NCBI GenBank assembly: GCA_015227615.1
Contig: JAALGZ010000010.1
Span: forward strand, 1,178,001 to 1,242,000
Source of the DNA: Labyrinthula sp. Ha
Lineage: Eukaryota; Sar; Bigyra; Labyrinthulida; Labyrinthulaceae
Length of the DNA stretch: 64,000 bases
Direction of reading: 5' to 3'
The notes beneath the pieces are model-generated. The model searched no databases. It worked only from the letters and a program-made list of their open reading frames with translations, and was not told the origin of the DNA. Shown piece after piece: positions 31,909-42,740 of the stretch. A program made the translations under genes and the position numbers. Position 1 is the first letter of the stretch, and the number at the start of each line of letters is the position of its first letter.

Positions 31909-34843
31909 CTAGGCTTGAGCCTCAAATCGAACACCCTTTCTTGGCTTTTTCTTTATTCTCTTCATTGTAAGCAATTTTGAAACCCTATTTATAAAATATA
32001 AAGATATATTGTATACTTTGCCCAGAGACTATTTCTTCTTTCCCTGGTATCCTCATTTATCAACACTCTTTCAGCTGGTGAAATTATCTCTGTTACCGAG
32101 ATAGTTGAACCAAACATTCTCAATGTTCGGGCTAACTTAATAGCCTGCTTTATCCTCCCCCATCCTTTAACATTTGCCATTCCTGCAACACGAATAACTG
32201 TTGAGAGCTGTTCAGGATAATGATGCATAATTTCGTCAAAATCAACTTTGGTGAGCGATAGCACATCACAATATGTAACAGCACGAACTAAGTGTGAATG
32301 GACTTAGAGCAATACTTGAGGCTTCTCGCCGTTGCTTAAGGAGTAGAGTGACTTCACCAAAAGTCTTGATAGCTGATAAAGTTTCAACAGTAGAACTTGT
32401 ATTGTCCTTTGTTAGTATCATAGAAACTTGGCCCTGCACGAGCACATGCATCTCACTACCCATCTCTCCTTGAATAATGAGATATTCTCCAGGAGTATGA
32501 ATTGCTATGCTAAACATGAAAAGCAAGAATACACGAAGTTAATTTCGTTAGTATTTCTATCAGGCAAAGTGTTCCCTACGCTTTATTTCAGAGAAAAAAA
32601 TAACTTTTAGTGCTCTAAAGATAGGAATTGTTTCTATTACACCCCTGTTTAGCGCAATATCTAGATCCTATGGGTAATAATGAGGGGAAAAGTACCATTT
32701 TGAGACTATAATGTAGATCTTCAAAAACTTTCAAGTCTGCATTTCTGGTATTTCTGGAGGACCTGTCATTTAAACAAGAACAAATACATACGCTATATAT
32801 TCGTTATACCCAAGAATCCTTTGTCTCAGGTCATGTGGCATGTTTGCCTCCTTCATGTATTTAGCTAGTTTATGCATCTTAACATACTTTTCAGCTTGAG
32901 ATGATTTCAACCTAAAACTAATTCGGCACAAAATTCTACCTTTCGAAGGTACTAGATAGGTTCCCAATAATGAAAGCTACAAGACCAACTCCAACAATGA
33001 TTACAAACATGAAATATAGGTACTCAACATTTGTTACAGGCCTTATGTCATCTCCAATGCCTACAGTGGCCATAACTGCCCAATAGAAGGCATGAAGGTA
33101 TTGTAAAGTATACGAAGCTGGGCATCTCCCACTCTGAAAACATTCATTTATTCCTTCAAATCGATTAAAGCCCAGATTGTCTTCAGAAAGAGCCCAGTAT
33201 GTTTCATTGCATTTTTCTTCTTCAATTGTACTGCACCATATGAATGGTGGAGGAATCCTGCAAGTAACACAGAAAACTAGTATACCACGTATTTCCATGC
33301 TCTCTTGAATAGAACTCCCTTCCATAACCAAAGTCTTCAAAGTCTGCAATCATGAAATAAATAGATGCAATCCAGTGCCAGAAACAAAACAAAGACACGC
33401 CTATCTTGACCATTCGTAGGACAATTGGGTTTATTCCTAAAATTTCTTCTAGTTTTGGCAGCAACTTGGCCAATCTAAAAATCCTAAAAATCTTAAAAAT
33501 TCGCAGGAGTCTTGGAATCTTGTTCAACTGCCCGACAGAACTAAGTATAAAGTGAAGAAATATATTACTCTGTTTGAAATATTCTAGAAATTGGAATTGT
33601 AGCCAACATATCAACCCAAAACCAGAAGCTCAAGTAATTACTCGCTATTGCTGAATAATCCACAATAAGTTGATCAGACTCTTGGGCTTGAATGGCGGTA
33701 AAAAAGTTTGTTAGTAGATCTATTGTGAACAATGCAATAAATGCATTATCTAGAGGAATATTTTCTTCATTCAAATGTTCCTGAGTTCCTGCAAAACCTA
33801 ACTCCAGAGGAACACTAAAGGCAAAGTACATAACCAAGAAAAACATTAAGAGGTCCCAGCAGTTTTTGGCAAGGTTATCAGGATAAATTATGAGGCGAGG
33901 TCTCTGCACTGCTACTTTCAAGTCTCGATGTGGGTCAAATTGATCATCAGCTGCTGCTTTATAGTTAGATCTTGCGCCATTACTTTCCTTTCCATGCAGT
34001 GATTTTGGATCTGGCCCAATTTGGGAAGCCCGTTTCGGCATCAACTTAGTGGCTTTTGCAATGGCTCCAAGCTTAGAGACTAAGCTTCCTCTCTTAACTT
34101 CTACTTCCACCTCAGCTTTTATAGTTTCCCTCCTTTTTTTGTCTTGATCCTCAATATCAGCAGGGATTTTGTTGAGCAAAATGCCAGTACTATGTTCAGA
34201 TTTAGCAATTGGGATGGTTGAACTGCCACTTTGGTTAATTTTCTTGAACTTTTTGCTTCCATAGAGCTTTTTCATAAAACTTTTGTCTTTTTGATTAATT
34301 GTCTTAAGCTCTAACACGGTTGCTTTTGTTTGAGTTTTGGCAATGAACCTTTTCATCATTTCTCTTTTCTTTTCCTCAGCATCCTGTTTCAATAATTCTT
34401 CTTCTTTTCTTCTAAACGCTTCAATAACTTCCTCTTCCTTTATAAATCTTTTTAGTTCTCTTGAACTTCTGCGTTGCTCTGCTTGATGTCTTAGCGCTAA
34501 CTCTGTATTAATCTCGTTGTACTCGTTTTCCCTCTTGCTATCACAATCTACGATTCGATGGGCTTGTTTGGGAGTGATAAGTAAATCAGGTTCAGTAATG
34601 AACATTGCACGACCTTTCACTAATAGAGCCTCTTGACTCTTATTAAAATTAGAGAAAGCCCCAGACCATGAACTACGCCTTTGAACTATATACTAAGAAC
34701 TCTCATTCCATACTCTTGGGTGACAAAGGATCTGGATGTGCTTTGCCATGTTTGATTCTATCAAAAAGGGTTATTGCCGCAGTTTCCCTTATTTTTAATA
34801 ATTTTGCTTTTCTTTTTAGTTCTTCATCTTTTTCTTCCTTCAT
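31909..34843 (-). CDS. Voltage-gated K+-type channel with cyclic-nucleotide-binding domain (EAG/HCN/CNG superfamily), 10-11 exons
   Basis: Exons, 5' to 3' on the minus strand: 34843-34714, 34685-33569, 33540-33286, 33257-32940, 32911-32792, 32762-32696, 32667-32605, 32575-32533, 32504-32316, 32287-32017, 31984-31909. They total 2,649 nt (882 residues) and every junction keeps frame. The last intron (32 nt) is the least certain; without it the protein ends at 31989. Residues 1-300 are a charged, cytosolic, coiled-coil-prone N-terminus. S1-S3 follow, then an arginine/lysine-rich S4 (IPRLLRIFKIFRIFRLAKLLPKL), S5, a pore with filter TVGIGDD, S6, a C-linker (about 607-690) and a cNMP-binding domain (about 700-790: TPGEYLIIQGEMGSEMHVL, FGEVTLLLKQRREASIRAVT). 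TVGIGD resembles the K+ filter TVGYGD. It should conduct K+ under voltage, perhaps modulated by cyclic nucleotides (inference from family). Confidence 0.92.
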
Positions 34844-35631
34844 TTTACTTTAACGGTTATGAAAAGAAAGTAAGAAAAAACAGCAACATTTGAAATTTAT
34901 ATAATACCTTTAGAAAACACGGGAATGGTAACAACAATACTACTTTTCTTCTTCGTTTAGGGGTTGTTCATGTTTTCATTTAATTCAAAACAGTCTCTAC
35001 TTCAAGACTCATATTTTACACCTTAACTTTGTGGTTTTTGGTCCTGGCATGTAGTTTCCAGTGAAAAATCGTCATCTTCATCACCATCAATGCTGTTATT
35101 ATCCTTCCAAATGGTTTAAGCAATTTGTATGTGCTGGTGTACATCATACTATGAATCTGTATAAAATGTCCAAGTACGCTGGTTGAGTAGATACTCGATT
35201 AATACTTCAGCATATCTTCGTTCTATTTTGATATCTTCTTTCGTTTCCTCATCAAAGGTTATTCCATCGGTAGAGTCTTCTTCGGTGATATTGAGACAAG
35301 ATCCTTCAGAAAAATTTAGATCATATTCACAGGACACTCTTGCCTCTACAGAGAGTTATCATGGACTCATAATTATTGTTTATTTTAAGAAATCTTCAAA
35401 AAGATGGAAAGCATTTCGTCAGCTTTTCTGTATGTTTACTGCTTGTTCTCTCAACATTTTGATGTTTTGTTTTATGGGAGTTCTTTCTATCTCAAGTTCA
35501 TTGTTCTAGTTCAACTTTGTCTGAACATAATAATGTATATCCTAGAAATATTAGCAAGAACAGCAATAATACTCCATAAAATTACTGATTATGACTGAAC
35601 TACCAATTTATTTCTTCAACTTTCCAACTGA
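34844..35631. other. Intergenic region between channel and first NhaC gene
   Basis: Minus-strand promoter region of the channel. It contains an acidic minus-strand open stretch (about 35149-35355, rich in Glu/Asp) without an ATG and without a frame-closing intron that I could find. It may be an exon of an unrecognised small gene or chance. Confidence 0.4.
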
Positions 35632-38106
35632 CTACAAATCATCCTTGGATGCGGGTTCTTCAGTAGTTTCGATCTTTGCTGGCACCGCTTCTACATCCTC
35701 AACTTTCACAGCTTCAACAGGTTTGATCTCTTCTTCCTCTTCAGGAGTGACTACAGCTGCCGCACCAACAATTCCAGCAGTTGCAGCTAAGTTGTATACA
35801 AAATCTGTGTTCACCAAATCTGGTCTCTCTGCTGCAAATTTTTGGGTCTCTTCCTTGTAAGCTTTAAGTGATGGACTTCCTGTAATCTTCAAGAATAACT
35901 CAGAGAAGACATCTAATCTTCCGCTGCTGGCGACAATAGGTGCTCCAACTAGTAGAGTTAAGAAGAGCATTACACCAGCTCCAATTACCAGCATTACTGC
36001 AGCAGGAGCACCATGTCCTGCAGGCAAAAGTCCTAACATTACAGCAAAGAGAGCTCCCCAACAAGCGTAAGGGATTTGAGTCCAAACATGTGCTGTAATT
36101 TGACATCCAGATCCAATTGAAGACAAAATTGTAGTGTCTGAGAGAATGGAACAGTGATCACCAAAGATCGCTCCAGCAAGAATAGCACTAAGTACAAGGG
36201 TGAAGATGGTCTCATCCCCAGAAGATGCTTCCCAAGATGCAAATCCAACCAAAGGGAACATGATCGACATTGTACCCCAACTAGTACCAGTGCAAAATGA
36301 AAGTAAACAAGCAACAATGAAGACAATTGTAGGCAAATTTTCTGGTGCAATGTCACCTCTGAGAATTATGTCGGTAAAAAACCTATCTGTAGCAGCGCCT
36401 TGAACTATTGACTTGATGGTAAATGCAAGACAGAGTACCAAGATAGATGGTACCAAGTTTTTGAATCCCTCAATCCAAATTTCCACACTTTCTAAAAGGT
36501 ACATCAATGGTCTTTTCTCATCAACTTCATCTCCTTCTACATCAATACCTTCCTGTGCAAGCAAGGTACTAGTTTTAAATCTGCAGTCAAATCCCTTCAA
36601 AAAACTAGTAGGGGTAGGAATTACCAAACTGTTACCTTCTTTAGATTGCAGGAGGTAAAATAGAGCTGTAAAGATTGAAGCACCTGCAGTTGAGTAAATC
36701 AAAGCATAAAATGCATCAGTGCTTCCGAAAATATTTCTCAAGGTTTCAGCATCACCTTCCCCTAAGTAACCTCTTCCAATCTGAATCATGCTTGCTAGTA
36801 ATGTGCAAAGGAAGAAAAGCAAAGGAATGAAAAAATTGTGAGCATTTGCTGGAGTCTTGTCATCCTTTTCAGTTTTATCATGTCCAACAGGTAACTCCAT
36901 TCTTCCAGGGCCTCCATCAGTACTCAAGTTAACTCTTGTTCTTCTTTCAGCGTAAAGCATTGGTCCAAATTCAATTCCAGCTACAATTAGTGTAACTTGG
37001 ATGATCAACATGAAGATTGGGTAAAATCTACTTGGCAGAGTATTAATGAAAAGCGGATATGCTTCTGAAATGTCGTTTTGAAATGCAGATCCAGTTGTGA
37101 TTTTATCGATTTCATCTCCAATTAAACCTAACTCAAAAGCAATCCAGGAAGAAATTGGTGAAATAGATGCGATTGGTGCACTTGTAGAATCCACAACAAA
37201 CGCAAGTTTTTCTCTAGAAACGTGAAACTTATCCATCAAAGTCTTGAATGAAGATCCTAAGATCAAAGCAGAAGAGTAATCGTCAAAGAAAAGTCCAACT
37301 CCAGCTAGAACAGCTGCCAATTGAGTTGCTTTCGCGCTTGTAGCTAACTTTCCAACTAAGTTTGTAAAACCTTGTTGTCCTCCACTTTTTCTAATCAAGG
37401 CAATAAATCCACCAAGAAACAAAGTAAAAGTAATTGTTCTAAAGTTGTAATCATCTAATATACTAGGAAAAATATGTTTGTCAAACACTTGAATGAAAGA
37501 CAACCTCAAATCTCCAGCTTCAATAATAAATGATCCAACCCAGATTCCAAGAAACATAGATAAATGAACATTTCTTGAAAGCAAAGCAAAAATAACCAAG
37601 GAAATTAGAGGCAAAAGGCTTTCGAATCCAGTTATCACGTACGCACTTATCTCAGAACTATCACTTCTAGTCACAGCATCTGATGGGATATTCACATTCA
37701 CAGTGATATATCCGGTTCCTCTAGAAGTAAACTTGATAATTTCATCCTCATCTACGCCTTCTTGAACTATAGCAGTTTGCAAGAGAACTGAAAATGTATC
37801 ACCCTCATCAACTTCAGTCAAATCTACAGTTACATCGGCTTGCTGGTATTCCACGCCATCGACATCAAGACTCCACTGAACTATAGCAGCTTCAGTTGCG
37901 TTCTCCATGATTCCAGAGACTGTTGCTTGAAGGAAAAGAAGCTCGTCAACAAGAACTACATCCGGCGCATCCGCGTCACCACTAGAACTTTGTGCGATGG
38001 AGTCCTGGCCAGCAAAAAGGGACACATCATCAATAAAAACGTTGAAGATTTGGGAATGAACTTGAGAGAGTGTAGTGAAGCAAGCAAGGGAAAGAAGGGA
38101 TTTCAT
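35632..38106 (-). CDS. NhaC-family Na+/H+ antiporter, copy 1
   Basis: 824 residues, ATG start, intronless, TAG stop. Residues 1-19 look like a signal peptide. Residues about 20-160 form a soluble, strand-rich, acidic domain on the non-cytosolic side. From about 165 multiple membrane helices follow, with NhaC-family motifs: FFDDYSSAL (about 271), DSTSAPIASISPISSW (about 305), GTSWGTMSIMFPL (about 606) and GDHCSILSDTTILSSIGSG (about 647). The last 40 residues are a Glu/Lys/Val-rich tail. Bacterial NhaC proteins are about 450-530 residues, so the N-terminal domain and loops are extra. The family exchanges Na+ for H+ across a membrane; the signal peptide implies plasma membrane or another secretory-route membrane. 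The paralogue at 55620-58094 is about 92% identical (63 differences counted). Confidence 0.95.
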   Translation of the reverse strand: MKSLLSLACFTTLSQVHSQIFNVFIDDVSLFAGQDSIAQSSSGDADAPDVVLVDELLFLQATVSGIMENATEAAIVQWSLDVDGVEYQQADVTVDLTEVDEGDTFSVLLQTAIVQEGVDEDEIIKFTSRGTGYITVNVNIPSDAVTRSDSSEISAYVITGFESLLPLISLVIFALLSRNVHLSMFLGIWVGSFIIEAGDLRLSFIQVFDKHIFPSILDDYNFRTITFTLFLGGFIALIRKSGGQQGFTNLVGKLATSAKATQLAAVLAGVGLFFDDYSSALILGSSFKTLMDKFHVSREKLAFVVDSTSAPIASISPISSWIAFELGLIGDEIDKITTGSAFQNDISEAYPLFINTLPSRFYPIFMLIIQVTLIVAGIEFGPMLYAERRTRVNLSTDGGPGRMELPVGHDKTEKDDKTPANAHNFFIPLLFFLCTLLASMIQIGRGYLGEGDAETLRNIFGSTDAFYALIYSTAGASIFTALFYLLQSKEGNSLVIPTPTSFLKGFDCRFKTSTLLAQEGIDVEGDEVDEKRPLMYLLESVEIWIEGFKNLVPSILVLCLAFTIKSIVQGAATDRFFTDIILRGDIAPENLPTIVFIVACLLSFCTGTSWGTMSIMFPLVGFASWEASSGDETIFTLVLSAILAGAIFGDHCSILSDTTILSSIGSGCQITAHVWTQIPYACWGALFAVMLGLLPAGHGAPAAVMLVIGAGVMLFLTLLVGAPIVASSGRLDVFSELFLKITGSPSLKAYKEETQKFAAERPDLVNTDFVYNLAATAGIVGAAAVVTPEEEEEIKPVEAVKVEDVEAVPAKIETTEEPASKDDL

Positions 38107-38804
38107 TTTTTATTTCTCAATGAATTATTTTTTCTATACTTTGTTGTTTGATGAAGTTTGATTCCCGGTAACAATGAGTTGTTTTGTTTTCTATACGAGG
38201 GTGCTGCAAAAAGTAGTAGAATTCATTTGAATTGAACCCGGGCTATCTAAGGGGTTTCTATTTTTTAACTGAATCATATATATCAGTAATCTGTTACTGG
38301 TAAAATACCGGTATTTTCTTTTGGGTAAATTAGTGTTTACTTTGTCTTAATTGTTTATAACTACCAGTAGAATAATTGAAAAGCAATTTGTTACCGATAT
38401 ATACGTAATAGCTATACTTTTGCTCATACCCAATATGTTTTTCAGCAGTAAGCTCTTAAGGTGGTCTCTTTATAGTACAGGCTTAATATTGTGCATGAAC
38501 AAACTCAATTATCTATTAATTTGCGCATAAACTTTAAGTTTGTATAAGGCTAATATATGGATAATTAAATATAGAACAATAAGTTTTTGTTGAACATGCT
38601 CAACAGTGTATGAAAATGCTCAAGCTAAAAAGCAGATAAGTGGGAACAATTACGATATAGAAAGCATGGATGGGAAAGTCAAGTAAAGAGAAAGTATGAA
38701 ATGAATGGTGGAATACTGTGGAGCAGGGGTGCAAGGTGTAAGAGGATTGAGAACTAAGTTGAGGATTTGTGAAATATTGGCGGTGGTTGTGTGAGTGATT
38801 TTTG
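38107..38804. other. Upstream region of NhaC copy 1
   Basis: AT-rich promoter region without a gene. Only a short block about 75-100 nt upstream of the ATG is shared with copy 2 (see the separate entry). Confidence 0.55.
38179..38204 (-). promoter_or_regulatory. Candidate promoter element shared by both NhaC genes
   Basis: On the gene's strand this reads GCACCCTC, a 7-9 nt spacer with an A-rich centre, then ACAAAACAA, ending about 73 nt upstream of the ATG. The same arrangement occurs upstream of copy 2 (58162-58188) although surrounding non-coding DNA does not align. Conservation of position and sequence suggests a core promoter or transcription-start element. Confidence 0.4.
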
Positions 38805-38975
38805 ACTCTCAAGTAGGGCTGCCGTTTGAGGAAAAAAACTCGATACTCAAATGAGTTCCTCAAAAGTTTTGAGTTTTAATACTTTTTTTGAAGTTTTGAG
38901 TTTCCTCAATTAATACTTGAGTTTTTTTTGAGGAACTCATGAGTATCATTTGAATTTTGGCCATATGGCCCAGAA
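38805..38975 (+). repeat. Short interspersed repeat, copy A
   Basis: About 170 nt, starting CTCTCAAGTAGGGCTGCC and ending GAGTATCATTTGAATTTTGG then CCATATGGCCCA. Inside are many TTGAGTTT-type motifs. A diverged copy lies in inverted orientation at 42575-42740. No coding function. Confidence 0.7.
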
Positions 38976-41900
38976 CCCATTTACCAAACCTTGTTTGAGT
39001 TTTCAAGTTTTGAGTTTTTTCAGTATTAGAATTTGTGTATTTAAGGAAGGAAAGAAACAAACTGAATAAAACCAATGGATGAGGAATCAATTTGTCTAGC
39101 CAAAATTCTCATTATTATGGCCGCATTCTTTTCACCCTTGTGGATTAAGTACCTAAAAATAAAATGTGTAAGGCTAAGCTGGACCAAGAAGAAGCACTGT
39201 TGGGCCAAGTCTAAGTTTTAAGCTTTAGTTTGTACTTTTTTTAACTTTGACCAGCAATTTGATGAAAATTAAACTCTAAAGCCACAAATTCAAGCTCCTT
39301 GTTTAGGCAGAGTAGATGTACTGTGATTCTTCACTACGAAATCCAATAAAATTGTTACTTCTAGCGAAACCCCAAAATATATATATAAGAATACAAAATT
39401 ACTAAACACAAATTAGTTTAAGTAGTTAAACTAAAACTCAAACTAAATTTAGGAGGGAGAAACCCTGTGGGCAAAGAACCCTTCATAAATTTTATGTTTT
39501 GTTAATACCTAATTAGTTCTTCAGATCTGGTTCCAAGAACAGCTTGTACTCTCTGGCGTTCATCATCATAAAAGTTTGATCAGACATGTTCTCTTTCCCC
39601 AACTGTTCCTTCATACCATCAGCTCTCATTTTTTCAAGTTCATTTTCCTACTCAGCAGGAACAAATACTTTCGTTTTATCAAATTACCAACAAGCATTAG
39701 TCCTCTTATTCTTGTAGAACTATTTTAGTATTCCTGATGCCTTTTTTTATCGTTCAATTTAATTGTTCTGATAAACAGGGGTGTTGAATGGCTTAAATGG
39801 CCCATTAATTTATTCAATATGTGCTAAAAAATTGCTTCAAAGAATTTACTAATAGTTCGCCTGTTGTCCAAAAACTTCAACGCCACTATTAGGAAAAATT
39901 TGCACAGTAAATCCAAGGTGTTTTTACCCACAATCACTGACAGGTTCTCTACTAAAATATCAGTATGCTTCTCGTAAAAGTCTTCAATATCTTAATTTCT
40001 TAGTAAAATCACCTAAAGTATGAGTTCTATAAAAGAGTATACCAGAAAACTCTGGATTTTTTTTTCTTTTCCTCATTCAAGCAAAGGACTTTCAGAATTT
40101 CACCGTTCAACTTGAAGATACTGGAAAGAAGTGATGAGCTTACGCCAAAAATAGATATATCAAATAGGAAGTATTGAGGTTTCTATGACTTCTCATAGTC
40201 TGGAAGGACTAAGAAGAAATGCTTCTTTTTTAAAGAGATCATTTCCTGGCTTTTGGTTTTATTGGCTTGAGGGTAATGTAATATTGAGTTTATTGGAGTA
40301 TAAGAGAAATATCAAGATATCAAAAAGTACGAGAGTTTTGAAATAGGCTAAAGTCAAAGTTAGAACCTATAAATAGAACCATTAATACTTCATATTTTTT
40401 CTCTTTAAAATGATACCAACCACGTTTAACAAAAACAAGAGCAAGGTATTTAATTTGCAAAAACAAAAATACCACTTTTTTTCATAAATACGGCAGAAAA
40501 CTGACCACAAAATGGCTTTTTTCAAAAAAAAACTAGATCCTCTTTAATTAATACCAGTATTTTTCATGCCAATTTATATGTGTTCTTAAATATTTTATCA
40601 TATGTAAAAATTAAAAAAACATGCATTTTCATATAAGATTTTGCAAATATATGATAGAGATCTGTAAAAATAAAATCAATAAAAACTTCAAAATTTAAAC
40701 TTTTCTTCTTTAAGTTACTTCAAATTGGTCCTAGATAGAGTTAGAGTCAAATTTCTTGATATTTTCCCCATTAGAAGTTCAGGTTTCGCTATTTTAAAGT
40801 TGAATTTGGAGTAAAGTTAAACTAACCGAAATAACTATTGCTGAGATTAATAGGGAAGTTCTTGGAGTTTCCTCGAACAAAACTCGGAGGTACCCTAAAT
40901 CATCAATACCTCTGGGTGAATATCATTTCTCAGGATGTTTTATTACTTGGTATCACCCATTCAGGAATATTTGACATTTAAAGGTATCATTTTTCAGAGT
41001 TTCTGAGATCTTGGAAATAGGATACATTGTTCGAAAGTCTATACAGAATACTCCAATTCTCAAACAAAGTTGTTTATAGATCTAAATTCACCCATTGTTT
41101 CGACTGGTGAGGTCTGTTTGGGCTCTAGACGAGTATTTCTTGAGGTATTACACGGATTGAAGTTGTTAAAAACAAAATTTTAGTCCAATATCGACTTTTC
41201 TTTAAAAATAACTTTAAAAAAATCCTAAAAACAGAATTAAAAGTTACAGTTCGTGTTTTTTAGTTGTTTGGGGATACCTATTATAAAAATTTATGGGGCT
41301 ATAGCAAAACTGAGTGATTTCGTATTTTCAGATGTGCAGATTTTCAACATTTGACTTTTTTGAGTGAGGTTTAGCTCAGTTACAATTAACTAGTGAAGAA
41401 ATATTCTGAAAAATGGTTTGAGAAGTCAGGTATAGTGAATTCTTAGGATCTGAGAAGAATCAGATCATCTATAGAATCATTCTTCATGATGTTACGTTTG
41501 AATGTATGTTTTTTTAGAGATGTGTAAACTTGGTGAAAAGGACCCCTAAAATTAGCCTTTTTTAGGGGTTAAAGTACTCTTCCGTATCAAATAACTAGGC
41601 AAAATATATGATTGGAAAGGTCTTTTTAATATGAAACACATTGTGGGTAATAATATTATATTTGAGGAAGATATCGTGACAAAAACTAGCAAATACTATA
41701 TGCGTTATTTTCAGTAATCGTGTTTTTTTATACTTTATATTGTTTTAATTCTCTAAATTTTTAGGTGAGTAAGTACTAGGTTAAGTTTTCAATATATTTT
41801 GAGTTTTGTAGAAGAGTTCAAAAGGTATTGTAGATTGTATGGCCATTATACTGCATTTTTGGAAAAATCGTGGATAAAGTTTTCACCACTCCGTAATAAC

Positions 41901-42574
41901 AAAAACCATAATACACTATTATATACTACTAGGTATAGCTTGAGTACAAGATCTAATATTGACAGTTTACAGAGGTGGTGTAACCTTTTTCTTCATTATT
42001 TTCTGGTCGATATAAAATGGATGTGCCATATTTTGGTGGTATTTTGCGTTCTGTATAAATTTGTTCTTTTTAAATCCTATATTGTATTATATAAGTACTG
42101 AGGTATTTAAAAGGGATCTGTAAACATGTATCTAACTTTCAATGAAACTAATTTGCAGCTGAGTTAGAGGGATCTCATTGTCTGCAGTCATCATCCGTTC
42201 CGCCGTTGCTAAAGCACTAGTGTATATTGTTCTTAACATTTTAAAATTCAATTAAATGTTAAAGAAGTGTAATCTGCGAAAAGAGAGCTTTCGAACGATA
42301 TAAACTAAGTCTTGTAACTTGTAGTCTTTGCTTAGGTGTGATCAATGTCTTGTCTGCACTTGTAGAAGGGTTCTCCGGAATTGAAGGGCCCAGTCTATAA
42401 TGATCATCCTAGTAACAGTATATTTCTATGTCACATATTTTTGATAGGATATTTGGGGACGATGCGACATATAAGTCATTCATCATAGCTTCGATTCCCA
42501 TTGTCAGGGAAGGATGTTATAGTAATACTATGGTATTACTGATAGTGGCAACGCTGAATTATATCAGAAACCCC
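38976..42574. other. AT-rich DNA between the inverted repeat copies
   Basis: No supported gene or RNA. The two flanking repeats could be terminal inverted repeats of one 3.9-kb element, but no transposase-like frame or target duplication is visible, so two independent copies are as likely. Confidence 0.45.
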
Positions 42575-42740
42575 CAAAAAGTGGGTCATATAGCCAAAAC
42601 TCAAATGATACTCGTGAGTTCCTCAAAACTCACTCAAAGTGTCTGGGAAAAAACTCAAACTCACTCAAAAAAATTAAATCCTCAAAACTCAAATGATATA
42701 TCATGATGATATCAAACGGCAGTCCTACTCTCAAGTGAGG
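42575..42740 (-). repeat. Short interspersed repeat, copy B (inverted)
   Basis: The reverse complement aligns with copy A over its whole length. Best-kept ends: AGGACTGCCGTTTGA against AGGGCTGCCGTTTGA, and GAGGAACTCACGAGTATCAT against GAGGAACTCATGAGTATCAT. The middle is a loose array of TTTGAGTTT motifs. Confidence 0.7.

Noticed and set aside
31985-32016. Last channel intron (32 nt) as certain
   Set aside because: Frame closes with or without it and its length is outside the 28-29 pattern; kept only as likely.
31989-33614. Separate short minus-strand genes downstream of the channel N-terminus
   Set aside because: They are exons of one channel; short introns link S4, pore, C-linker and cNMP-binding domain in frame.
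35149-35355. Acidic minus-strand open stretch as a gene
   Set aside because: No ATG, and the one 29-nt GT-AG candidate I tried ends in an immediate stop.
38216-38260. tRNA T-arm-like GGGTTCAATTC on the minus strand
   Set aside because: No matching acceptor, D or anticodon arms around it.
41799-42101. 100-codon open frame in the AT-rich block
   Set aside because: Starts at TTG, composition follows the AT-rich background, no motif.
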